Below are positions 41,844 through 50,933 of a stretch of DNA of 64,000 nt, piece after piece (position 1 is the stretch's first letter; every line of letters begins with the position of its first letter). This DNA is from G942493375 sp942493375 (GTDB taxonomy: Bacteria > Armatimonadota > UBA5829). The stretch covers positions 2,542,001-2,606,000 of the forward strand of contig OW818698.1 of assembly GCA_942493375.1 (NCBI GenBank), read 5' to 3'. Below the pieces are notes generated by a model. The model was not told the origin of the DNA. It ran no database searches and saw only the letters and a program-made list of their open reading frames with translations. Both the position numbers and the translations under genes were made by a program.

Positions 41844-44231
41844 ATGATCACTCGTAAATACGGCATACAGATTTTTCTGATCTTCACCATTTTACTGGGG
41901 CTTTGCACAACTGTAATTGGTGCTCCCAAAATGGAAATCGTGAAGGATGGCGTGCCAAATGCAGTGATAGTAATCGGTAAAAACGCCCACTGGATGACGG
42001 CTTATGCTGCAAAAGAGCTTCAGACTTACCTGCAGAAAGTCAGCGGCGCCAAACTCCCTGTTACAAACACAAAACCTGACTCAGGCAATTTAATATATGT
42101 CGGTGATAGTGAGTATACCCGCGAACTCAATCTGTCCACAAAGGACCTTAAGCTGGATGGTTTTAGGATCATTACAGGAAAGGATTGGCTGGCACTGATT
42201 GGGGTGGAAACTGATCCTACTTTTACGGATTTTCACCCATCCACATACAGTGCCAGTATGGATGAGAAAACAGGCCTCAGCCGTTTCGGGCAGACCGGGT
42301 CACTCTACGCTGTTTACCATTTCCTGGAAAATCAGTGCGGGATACGCTGGTATATGCCCGGTGAACTTGGGGAAATAGTTCCAAAAACCAGAAACATCAG
42401 TATTAGCAGTATGAACTACAGCAAATCTCCGGATATTCCGTATAGAAACATATACTGCAATGAGTTCTCGCTGAGTGGGGACGATGTATTCTGGTTCAGA
42501 AGAGCAGGCTATGGGGCACCATATCCGGTAAGCATTACCCACTCATTTGAAGTCCTCAATAAATATGCAAAAGAGCATCCTGAGTACTTTTCGATTATCG
42601 ATGGTGAAAGGGATTACAACAAAACATGCGATGGAAAAGGCAGCTTGTGTCTGTCTAATCCGGCAACAGTGAAAGTTTATGCAGCAGAAGCAAATGCCTT
42701 CTTTGATAAAAATCCCGGACAGGGGATATTCCCGGTTATGCCGAACGACAACTGGTTCAGGATGTGCGAATGTGCAGATTGCCGAAAAATGGCCGGAAAC
42801 TCAACCAGTCCTACCGGGAAATACTCTGAATATGTATGGAGTTTTGTGGATAAAGTCGCCAGGGAAGTCATCAAGACTCATCCGGATAAACTATTAGGCT
42901 GTTGCGCATATGCATTCTATATGGATCCTCCCAAAAATATCGAAAAGTTCAGCCCCAATGTAGCTGTAATGATCTGCAAGAAACGACAATTTTACTGGGA
43001 CAAGGAATACAAGAAAAAGAACAATAATGATCTGGCTACCTGGAGCAAGAAATGCCGTAATATTTATATCTGGGAATACTATATATATGCAACGGGATAT
43101 CATATGGAATCAAGGGGTCTGCCGATCTTCTTTCCAACACTAATTGCTGATGACCTCAAACATTTGAAAGGCTCTATCAACGGCGAGTTCCTTGAAGCTG
43201 AAAGTTGGATCGATGGCACCGCGGAACTTCGGGTGATGCGCAAAAAGGCTCTGATAAGTCCCAACTTTTATATAACAGGTAAGCTCTATTGGGATACTAG
43301 TCTGAATCCTCAAAAACTGATGGATGAATACTGTCGCAACTTCTACGGCCCTGCAGCAAAAGAACTAAGAGCATTTTGGACTGACGCTGAACGCCTGTGG
43401 ATGAGTAAAGGGCCTGTTGTTGATGAGAGCATAAATGAACCCACTCAAAAGAAGCATAACCTGATCTATACACCTGAAGCAATCAACGGTCTTATGTCTC
43501 ACCTTAAAAAGGGACTGGCATTGACATCGGAAGGATCACTGGAAAGAAAGCGTATTGAGATGCTGACGGATGATTTTGAAATTGCTTATACCAGAATCAC
43601 CAACCAGCTTCTCAATACCAGACCCAAGCTGTCTGTACCGTTTACAGACCAGGCTCCAATGCTTGATGGAAATCTCAATGATGCTTGCTGGAAGAATGCT
43701 GTGAAAATCGACTTCTATGATGCTCTCGGCAGCAAACCTGCATATAAGTCCTATGGTCTATTGACCTGGGACGAAAAGAATCTTTATCTTGCATTAGCCA
43801 ACGATGATCCGAACCCGGCGGGTATTACCATCAACCATACAGGCAAAGATGAAGATGGCATATGGGATGATGAAGTCAATGAACTATTCTTCCGGGATGA
43901 ATCTGCAGCTGATGGTGACTATTATCAGTTTATCATCAATGCCGGGGCCTCAGTCTGGGATGCACATTTTTCAAAAAACAATAATGATCCTATTAAATGG
44001 GATAGCAGTGCAGTTGCAAAATCTACTATCACAAAAGACGGCTGGACTTTGGAAGTTTCTATCCCTCTCAGTTCAATCGGACTTGGGGAAGGTAAAACCA
44101 TTACTGCAAACTTCTATCGCAGCCGGAATAACAAAGACACAGATGGAGCAACGCGGAGCTGCTGGTCTCCGAATGTCTCCGGTAACAACTATGTCCCGGA
44201 CCGGTTTGGCTATCTTACACTGAAGAAATAA
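41844..44231 (+). CDS. Secreted DUF4838 protein with CBM9-like domain (copy B)
   Basis: A 795-residue paralog of copies A and C with the same layout: signal peptide (cut near TVIG-AP), MEIVKDGVPNAVIVIGKNAH, barrel motifs HPEYFSIIDGERDYN, MPNDNWFRMCECADCRKM and CCAYAFYMDPPKNIEKFSPN, and a C-terminal CBM9-like domain starting near residue 603. It has a short unique insertion (VVDESINEPTQ) after DAERLWMSKGP. Like A, it ends VPDRFGYLTLKK. The three copies should share a substrate class and may differ in linkage or chain length. Confidence 0.85.
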   Translation: MITRKYGIQIFLIFTILLGLCTTVIGAPKMEIVKDGVPNAVIVIGKNAHWMTAYAAKELQTYLQKVSGAKLPVTNTKPDSGNLIYVGDSEYTRELNLSTKDLKLDGFRIITGKDWLALIGVETDPTFTDFHPSTYSASMDEKTGLSRFGQTGSLYAVYHFLENQCGIRWYMPGELGEIVPKTRNISISSMNYSKSPDIPYRNIYCNEFSLSGDDVFWFRRAGYGAPYPVSITHSFEVLNKYAKEHPEYFSIIDGERDYNKTCDGKGSLCLSNPATVKVYAAEANAFFDKNPGQGIFPVMPNDNWFRMCECADCRKMAGNSTSPTGKYSEYVWSFVDKVAREVIKTHPDKLLGCCAYAFYMDPPKNIEKFSPNVAVMICKKRQFYWDKEYKKKNNNDLATWSKKCRNIYIWEYYIYATGYHMESRGLPIFFPTLIADDLKHLKGSINGEFLEAESWIDGTAELRVMRKKALISPNFYITGKLYWDTSLNPQKLMDEYCRNFYGPAAKELRAFWTDAERLWMSKGPVVDESINEPTQKKHNLIYTPEAINGLMSHLKKGLALTSEGSLERKRIEMLTDDFEIAYTRITNQLLNTRPKLSVPFTDQAPMLDGNLNDACWKNAVKIDFYDALGSKPAYKSYGLLTWDEKNLYLALANDDPNPAGITINHTGKDEDGIWDDEVNELFFRDESAADGDYYQFIINAGASVWDAHFSKNNNDPIKWDSSAVAKSTITKDGWTLEVSIPLSSIGLGEGKTITANFYRSRNNKDTDGATRSCWSPNVSGNNYVPDRFGYLTLKK

Positions 44232-44262
44232 ATGATATTTGAAGAATACGAGGTTGCTTATT

Positions 44263-45726
44263 ATGTCTCAACCAATTCGAATACATCCCGACAATCCGAA
44301 ATTATTTGAGTTCAGAGGAAAACCTCTGGCTCTCATAACTGCTACCGAGCATTATGGATCTGTAATCAATAGGCCTTTCCGCTTTGATTTATACCTGGCT
44401 GACGCAGCTGAGAAGAAAATTACCCTCAGCAGGTTGTTTATGCTGTTCCGAGAGTTTCAGGATTCAATAAATCCCTACTCAACGTGTAAACCCGAGTCGC
44501 CTGATTTTATTTGTCCATATCTAAGGACTGGTCCCGGTCTTGCCAATGACATCCAACCAAAATATGACCTGGATAAATGGAACCCTGAGTTCTTCGAGAG
44601 GTTGCATAGTTTTCTGAGTCTTGCGTCGGACTATAGCATCATTGTCGAAGTCACCCTACTCAGCAACACATACTGCGATAAAGTTTGGGACTTCAATCCA
44701 CTGAACAGTAAAAACACAATAAACGAGCAGTATGAAATCAATTGGTCCGAGTATATATCATTGCGCCATCCAGCGCTATTTGAGCGTCAGGCTGCACATG
44801 TCCGTAAGATAGTCGAAGAGACCAATAAATACGACAACATTTTCTATGAAATCTGCAATGAACCCGGCGGAGCCAATCCGGAAAATCAGGATAATCCACG
44901 ACCAAATGAAGTCGACGACTGGCAGATTGCGATTGCGAAGGTGATTCGAGAAACTGAGGCTAATCTTCCCAATAAACACATGATAGCAGGGCAGGAAGCA
45001 TTCACCTGGGAACCGTGGGAGCAGCCATCCACAAAGTCTTTCAGAGACTTCCCAGTAGATATCGTGAACATGCACCCTCTGCCCAACACCAGTTACGAAA
45101 GCATTGGCTACGACATGGGTGAGTTTATGCAAAAGCAGCTTAAGCTTCGTGCCGTTCGCGACTTCTGCCTGGCTACATACAATGAGCCAAAGCCTCTAAA
45201 CTACGATGAAGACAATTCATCCAGCCAGTATAAAGACTTCGATGGCTGGACGATTCACCGCAAACGTGCCTGGACAACTCTTATGAGCGGTGGGCATTAT
45301 GATGTCATTGACTTCTCGATAATCAACTACTGCGAAACCGGCACTGAGAACTCTAGAAAACACATCCGCACCTGGATGAAACACTTGTCGGAGTTTGTAC
45401 ATAGCATTGATTTATCTCGTGCACGTGTATTACTCGATGTTGTAACAAGCGTCCCGGAACATATCTGCGAGAGCGTATTCGGCGTTGCAGGTGAGGACTA
45501 CTGCATATACCTTGCTGACGAACGAGAGATCAATGAAACTGGTTATGGAACTCCCATCCAGGGCACAGTCGGAATTAATCTGCTGGCAGGAGATTATACG
45601 GTATCGCTGTATTCACCAGCTACCGGTCTATATTCGCCTATCGTAAAATCACCAGGTGGAGCTGTAACTCTGGAACTACTTCCATTCGAGCACGACATTT
45701 GCATTCGAATATGTAAAAAAGACTAG
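44263..45726 (+). CDS. GH5-like (clan A) cytoplasmic glycoside hydrolase
   Basis: The ATG of MSQPIRIHPDNPKLFEFRGK, with GAGG upstream, gives 487 residues and no signal peptide. The opening (HPDNPKLFEFRGKPLALITA) is typical of the DUF4038/cellulase-like TIM-barrel proteins. NIFYEICNEPGGANPENQ contains the strand-4 N-E pair that supplies the acid/base Glu of clan GH-A. The nucleophile on strand 7 is less clear, perhaps in SIINYCETGTENS. A C-terminal beta-sandwich (about 415-487) follows. The start is 31 bp after copy B, so the two are probably co-translated. Confidence 0.75.
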   Translation: MSQPIRIHPDNPKLFEFRGKPLALITATEHYGSVINRPFRFDLYLADAAEKKITLSRLFMLFREFQDSINPYSTCKPESPDFICPYLRTGPGLANDIQPKYDLDKWNPEFFERLHSFLSLASDYSIIVEVTLLSNTYCDKVWDFNPLNSKNTINEQYEINWSEYISLRHPALFERQAAHVRKIVEETNKYDNIFYEICNEPGGANPENQDNPRPNEVDDWQIAIAKVIRETEANLPNKHMIAGQEAFTWEPWEQPSTKSFRDFPVDIVNMHPLPNTSYESIGYDMGEFMQKQLKLRAVRDFCLATYNEPKPLNYDEDNSSSQYKDFDGWTIHRKRAWTTLMSGGHYDVIDFSIINYCETGTENSRKHIRTWMKHLSEFVHSIDLSRARVLLDVVTSVPEHICESVFGVAGEDYCIYLADEREINETGYGTPIQGTVGINLLAGDYTVSLYSPATGLYSPIVKSPGGAVTLELLPFEHDICIRICKKD

Positions 45727-45810
45727 AATAGGGTGTGGGCCTCGTGATAAACGAGTTCCATGTTATTATTTACGTAACCTTTTCTAAATGAACTGATTGG
45801 AGAAAACTGA

Positions 45811-48180
45811 ATGATCGGATTCAAGCATTGTATACAGTCTGCTGCAGCACTTGCCGCTGTTGTTGGGCTGTGTTTGCCTGCGCTTAGCGCTCCTAAGATG
45901 GAGATTGTTAAGAACAGGCAACCTAACGCTGTAATCGTGGTAGACAAAGATGCCTCGAGTATGGTGTCATTTGCTGCCAAAGAACTGCAGACCTATCTGG
46001 AGAAAAGCAGCGGAGCCAAACTTACTATAAGCAACGATAAACCCTCCTCCGGCAATGTGATTTATGTCGGGGAAAGCAAGTATACTAAAGAACTCGGTTT
46101 ATCGACCGATGGCTTCAAACCAGATCAGCTTAGTATCGTGACTGGTGATGGTTGGCTGGCACTTTTTGGTCGAGAAAAAGAGCCGTCATATCAAACCGCA
46201 CACCCGTTTAGATACTCCTCCAGCTTTGACCCAGTAACAGGTATAAGCCGATTTGGGGAGACTGGGACATTATATGCAGTCTACAGGTTCCTGGAAAAGC
46301 AGTGCGGAATTCATTTCTATATGCCGGGAGAACTCGGTGAAGTAGTTCCGAAGACTGATAATATCAGCATTGGAAAGATAAAATATACAAAAGCTCCGGA
46401 TATCCCTTATCGGAATATCTACTGGAATGAGATGTATCTGGGTGGTGATGAAAACCTGTGGTATAGAAGAGCTGGTTATGGAGCTCCGGAGCCGGTCGTA
46501 ATCACGCACTCATTCTATTTCCTGCATAAATACTTCCCTGAGCATCCGGAGTATTTCTCTATTATCGATGGTGAACGGGACCTTAATAAGACTTCTGTAG
46601 GACATGGAAGCCTGTGCCTTTCAAATCCCGGCACACTGAAAGCATTCGTTAAGGAAGCTCAGGATTTCTTTGCTGAAAATCCCAGCTTGAAAATGTTCCC
46701 TGTTATGCCTAATGACGGATGGGACAGGATGTGCGAGTGTCCTGACTGCCAGAAGAAGATAAGCAAATCTAATGGTCCGACCGGCATTTTTTCAGAGTAT
46801 GTCTGGGCATTCGTCAACAAAGTCGGTATAGAACTAGCTAAAACAAACCCCGGCAAAATGGTCGGCTGCTGTGCATATGCCAACTATCTTGATCCTCCTA
46901 AAAACATCGAAAAACTGAATTCCAATGTAGCTGTGATGATATGCAAACTGCGCATGCTTTACTGGGACAAGGAATATCAGAAGAAAACCAATGCCCAGAT
47001 TGCTCTCTGGCAAAAGAAAACCAGCAACATCTATATCTGGGAGTATTATCTATATGCATGCGGATATGATGTAGGTTCCAGAGGATTGCCGATCTTCTTC
47101 CCATCACTTATGTCGAAGGATCTTAAACACCTCAAAAACACCATTAAGGGTGAGTTTGTTGAGGGCGAGAGCTGGGTCGTCTATACCACTGAAGAACCTA
47201 AAATGAGAACCAAAGCTCTCATAACTCCGAATTTCTACATCACAGGCAAGCTCTACTGGGATACCAGCTTGAATCCTACCAAATTGATGGATGAATACTG
47301 TCGCGATATGTATGGACCAGGCGCGAAAGACATGCGTAAGTTCTGGGCTGATGCAGAAAAGCTCTGGCTCAGTAAAGGTCCGAATGACAAGGTAAATCAC
47401 CTTGATATCTTCACACCGGCAGCAGTCAATGGCCTGATGGCAAACATAGATAGAGCTATTGCCAAGACAGCTAGCGGTTCAATTGAAAGAAAAAGGATTG
47501 ACGCACTGGTAGCAGACATCAAGCCAACATTCGACAGGATCAACAATCCGTTAATTCAAAACAGACCAAAGCTGGATGTCCCATACGCCGCTCAGGCACC
47601 CGTTATAGACGGAATAGCCGATGATAGTGCCTGGAAGAACGCAATCAAGATTGATTTCGTAGACAGCGTAGGCAACAAGCCCAAATACAACACAAAGTGT
47701 CTGCTGACCTGGGATGAGCAAAATCTATATGCTGCCTTCATCAATGAAGATCCGAATCCTGATGGAATGACTATACTCCGCACAGGCGATGATGCCGATT
47801 GGATCTGGGATGATGAAGTTATAGAAATGTTCTTCAGAGAAGACAAAGCTCCTGAAGGAGAATACAACCAGTTCATCATAAATGCTGGTGCAAGCATTTG
47901 GGACGCCCATTTTTACAAGGATGTTGTAAATCCTCAAAAGTGGAACGGAAGCGCAATCGCTAAGACTACGAAAACTAAAGATGGCTGGATCCTGGAAGCA
48001 GCTATACCCATAACTTCGCTGGGATTACCAAGCGCCCAGGGCAAGACCATCAGGGCCAATCTATACCGGAGCCGCAACAACAAAGACATCTCCGGCGCCA
48101 CCAGAAGCTGCTGGTCACCAAACCTATCAGCCAGCTTCAACGCCCCGGAAAGAATGGGATATCTGACTTTCAAAAAGTAG
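45811..48180 (+). CDS. Secreted DUF4838 protein with CBM9-like domain (copy C)
   Basis: A 789-residue paralog of copies A and B. It has signal peptide MIGFKHCIQSAAALAAVVGL, cut near ALSA-PK. The shared blocks are MEIVKNRQPNAVIVVDKDAS, HPEYFSIIDGERDLN, MPNDGWDRMCECPDCQKKIS and CCAYANYLDPPKNIEKLNSN. Its C-terminal CBM9-like domain has APVIDGIADDSAWKNAIKID and ends in RMGYLTFKK. GGAG lies 9 nt before the ATG. A strong terminator-like hairpin follows. Confidence 0.85.
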   Translation: MIGFKHCIQSAAALAAVVGLCLPALSAPKMEIVKNRQPNAVIVVDKDASSMVSFAAKELQTYLEKSSGAKLTISNDKPSSGNVIYVGESKYTKELGLSTDGFKPDQLSIVTGDGWLALFGREKEPSYQTAHPFRYSSSFDPVTGISRFGETGTLYAVYRFLEKQCGIHFYMPGELGEVVPKTDNISIGKIKYTKAPDIPYRNIYWNEMYLGGDENLWYRRAGYGAPEPVVITHSFYFLHKYFPEHPEYFSIIDGERDLNKTSVGHGSLCLSNPGTLKAFVKEAQDFFAENPSLKMFPVMPNDGWDRMCECPDCQKKISKSNGPTGIFSEYVWAFVNKVGIELAKTNPGKMVGCCAYANYLDPPKNIEKLNSNVAVMICKLRMLYWDKEYQKKTNAQIALWQKKTSNIYIWEYYLYACGYDVGSRGLPIFFPSLMSKDLKHLKNTIKGEFVEGESWVVYTTEEPKMRTKALITPNFYITGKLYWDTSLNPTKLMDEYCRDMYGPGAKDMRKFWADAEKLWLSKGPNDKVNHLDIFTPAAVNGLMANIDRAIAKTASGSIERKRIDALVADIKPTFDRINNPLIQNRPKLDVPYAAQAPVIDGIADDSAWKNAIKIDFVDSVGNKPKYNTKCLLTWDEQNLYAAFINEDPNPDGMTILRTGDDADWIWDDEVIEMFFREDKAPEGEYNQFIINAGASIWDAHFYKDVVNPQKWNGSAIAKTTKTKDGWILEAAIPITSLGLPSAQGKTIRANLYRSRNNKDISGATRSCWSPNLSASFNAPERMGYLTFKK

Positions 48181-48215
48181 AAATCAGGATGATCTTTACG
48201 GTTGTTCTGGAATCT

Positions 48216-48252
48216 TTGGGAAGGGTGTAATAGCCCTTCCCAAGATTTTTTT
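48216..48252 (+). terminator. Rho-independent terminator or attenuator after DUF4838 copy C
   Basis: Perfect 10-bp arms TTGGGAAGGG and CCCTTCCCAA with an 8-nt loop, then a T-rich tract (48246-48252). The next gene starts 28 bp later, which leaves little room for a separate promoter. Confidence 0.8.
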
Positions 48253-48280
48253 CTGAACAACAAACTAGGTGGTAGAACCA

Positions 48281-50917
48281 ATGCATCACATGCTTCAACT
48301 AACCTATCCCAAAACCAGGCGTATGATGCTTTCTGCCCTTATCATCTGTGCGCTATCTCTACTCATCCCACACATTGTCCTGGGTGCATCTGGGCCGTGG
48401 GCCATTATATTACCAGCTGAACCTTCCCAGCAGGAAAGTGGAGCTGCAAGCGTGCTCCAGGATTATATGTCCCGGATCTACCCGGATTCATTCATTGTGA
48501 CACCGGAGACCAATGCTTCTAGCATCGCACCCGCAATATACATTGGCGCTACCCGATTTTCAAAGAAAATCGGGATCCAGAACCATACATTCGCTGCTGA
48601 TGAGTTCATTATGAAGCGAGTTGGCAGCAGTCTTGTTCTTAGCGGCGGTTCGCCTCGCGGGACATTCTATGCTGTAACCCAGTATCTCGAAAAATACTGT
48701 GGTGTACGTTGGTTGACGATGTTTGGTGAGGAGTATGTACCGAAGCACACAGGGAGTCTTCGTATCCCAAATATAAACAGTCACATAAAACCAGCCTTTG
48801 TCGACCGCGACCTGATGTTTCCGCGCTATACGTTTTGGGGTTGGTACAAACAGTTCGAATCCATTGGTAAGGTACTGGCATTCAATCGTATTAACGGCGG
48901 TGCTGGCCCAATGCACATATGGTCGGGCGTGCTCCCCGAAAATCTCGGTGGATACATCTGGCGCAATACTGTGGCCCACAACATTATGGATATACTCCCG
49001 CCCGGCCAATACTTCGAAAAGCATCCTGAATTCTATGCACTGGTAAATGGTAAACGCACCCCCGCGAGCCTCTGCCGGTCGAATCCGGAGATGCGCGAGG
49101 TTTATTTCAGAAATCTCACCGAGACGATAAGCAAGACGGTCCCCAAAAGTAATGATGCTATCATATTTCATATAAGTGATCCTGATGGACCTATAGTACC
49201 CTGCGAATGTGCAGCATGCAAAACTCTGGATGACAAATTTTATGGCGGATCCAGAACAGGTCAGATGGTAGATTTTGTGAATTATCTGGCAGAGCACGGA
49301 CGCGGAGTCTGGCCTCCGAATGTGAAACTGGAAACACTTGCATATTCCGGCTTTGAAGCCCCTCCTCCAGTTGGACGAGTGGATGATAATGTAATCATAC
49401 GCTTTGGTCCGATCCTCAAATTTCACTGGGACCGATTGGATTCATCTTTCAATCGCCGCGATCTCAAGAACCTGCAAGGCTGGCTAAAACTGGCGTCTGA
49501 TGTGCGGATATGGGACTATCCTCAACAATATGGCACTTCCGCAGGACCGGTATTCGGATTATCAGTCACAGAAGCAAATGACAAGGGTTTGAAAGAATGG
49601 GTCGAACACGCTGTTAAGGATAAATCAATCGCCTCTGCCGGTTTTCAATTATCACTAATTAAGCCCGTAAGCCAGTTGGAATGGCATCACTTCGCAGGCA
49701 GGATTGCAGGCCAATGGGAACGCGAATTGGCAATCCGCCCCACCCTTATAATCAGATGGCATGGTGACAGCTCTTCAAAGTCGAATACAACAGCCATTGT
49801 AGACTCAACAGCTGCAATAGCAGATTCCGAACAAACAATGCGTTATGCAGACTGGTCTGATAGAACAGAAGGAGGAATGCAACTCTCCGGGGCTTTAGAA
49901 CAGGCAGATGGACATCGGATTTGGTCCTACCTGCGTTTTGATCTACGATCAGTGCCAGGCACTGCTCATATAATTGATGCTGAATTGGTATTGGCCCGGA
50001 TCGGTGTCCGTGAAAATGCTGGAGAAGCCAGGGTTGCATTTAGAGCTGTTAAACCAGGCCAAAACTGGGATCCACAGCAACTGACGTGGAATAACCAGCC
50101 GAAGATCAACGATAAAGTGCTGTTCACTATGCATCTTTCCACTCCCGCTGAAGGCTACGCCGGTTATGACAGTCTATTCCCTCAGCCCAACCTGCGCACA
50201 CTGGTCCACAATATCCGCATCTACAAGAAGCTAGGAGTAAAGGGAGTGTTTATGGAAACAGACGCCCCTGGGCTGCATGGCGGATTGCACTGTGATACCG
50301 ATCTTGTGTTTTGGGTGCTTACACACGCATTCTGGAATCCGGACCGAAGCGCTGATGAATTAATCCACGACTTCTGCAGCCACTATTATGGTCCGGGTGC
50401 AATGTATATAGAAAAGTATACAAAGGTGCTTGAGGATGCTTACAGAGCCGATCCATATAAACGTGAATTTCATGTTAGCAACTATCCTCTTCAGAACTTC
50501 TTGAATTACGATACAGTGCGTCGCTGCCAAACACTGTTTGATCAGGCAGAAAAGGCTTGCGCAACTGATAGAGTTACTTTGAATAGAATCCACCGCGCCC
50601 GATTGTCTATTGATATCGCCACATTGTTCAATCTGGACAGGCTGCTGGTTGAATATAAGAAATCAAACAGATCTTTGGATGACTTCCCGTTTGATCGCAA
50701 AATAATCGAAAACAGATATCGTGAATCTCGAATATCCAGCACCATTGAACGATTCCCCGGTCGCAGTATCGATGAAGAAAATGCGGAAATAGACAAGCTG
50801 CTGGAAGCGTCGCGCAAGACCGGTATATGGTCGCTCTGGCATATAGTTCCACCGGGGAATACATATCAGTTCCTGGGGCAAGAGAACAGGATTTGGTTCT
50901 CTGATAACATCAAATGA
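48281..50917 (+). CDS. Secreted DUF4838 protein with inserted DNRLRE-type domain
   Basis: The ATG of MHHMLQLTYPKTRRMMLSAL, after AGGTGG, gives 878 residues. The signal peptide is cut near IVLG-AS. The N-terminal alpha/beta domain (ESGAASVLQDYMSRIYPDSF; YIGATRFSKKIG) and DUF4838 barrel (HPEFYALVNGKRTPASLC; SDPDGPIVPCECAACKTLDD) are diverged from copies A-C. A DNRLRE-type beta-sandwich is inserted at about 490-616, recognised by WSYLRFDLRSVPGTAHIIDA and QNWDPQQLTWNNQPKINDKV. The barrel then resumes with KLGVKGVFMETDAPGLHGGL. There is no CBM9-like tail. Confidence 0.82.
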   Translation: MHHMLQLTYPKTRRMMLSALIICALSLLIPHIVLGASGPWAIILPAEPSQQESGAASVLQDYMSRIYPDSFIVTPETNASSIAPAIYIGATRFSKKIGIQNHTFAADEFIMKRVGSSLVLSGGSPRGTFYAVTQYLEKYCGVRWLTMFGEEYVPKHTGSLRIPNINSHIKPAFVDRDLMFPRYTFWGWYKQFESIGKVLAFNRINGGAGPMHIWSGVLPENLGGYIWRNTVAHNIMDILPPGQYFEKHPEFYALVNGKRTPASLCRSNPEMREVYFRNLTETISKTVPKSNDAIIFHISDPDGPIVPCECAACKTLDDKFYGGSRTGQMVDFVNYLAEHGRGVWPPNVKLETLAYSGFEAPPPVGRVDDNVIIRFGPILKFHWDRLDSSFNRRDLKNLQGWLKLASDVRIWDYPQQYGTSAGPVFGLSVTEANDKGLKEWVEHAVKDKSIASAGFQLSLIKPVSQLEWHHFAGRIAGQWERELAIRPTLIIRWHGDSSSKSNTTAIVDSTAAIADSEQTMRYADWSDRTEGGMQLSGALEQADGHRIWSYLRFDLRSVPGTAHIIDAELVLARIGVRENAGEARVAFRAVKPGQNWDPQQLTWNNQPKINDKVLFTMHLSTPAEGYAGYDSLFPQPNLRTLVHNIRIYKKLGVKGVFMETDAPGLHGGLHCDTDLVFWVLTHAFWNPDRSADELIHDFCSHYYGPGAMYIEKYTKVLEDAYRADPYKREFHVSNYPLQNFLNYDTVRRCQTLFDQAEKACATDRVTLNRIHRARLSIDIATLFNLDRLLVEYKKSNRSLDDFPFDRKIIENRYRESRISSTIERFPGRSIDEENAEIDKLLEASRKTGIWSLWHIVPPGNTYQFLGQENRIWFSDNIK

Positions 50918-50933
50918 AAACAGGAGTATTCAA

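Noticed and set aside
48560..49426. 288-codon minus-strand frame within the fourth DUF4838 gene
   Set aside because: It is the antisense shadow of a gene with clear domains and has no recognisable motif of its own.
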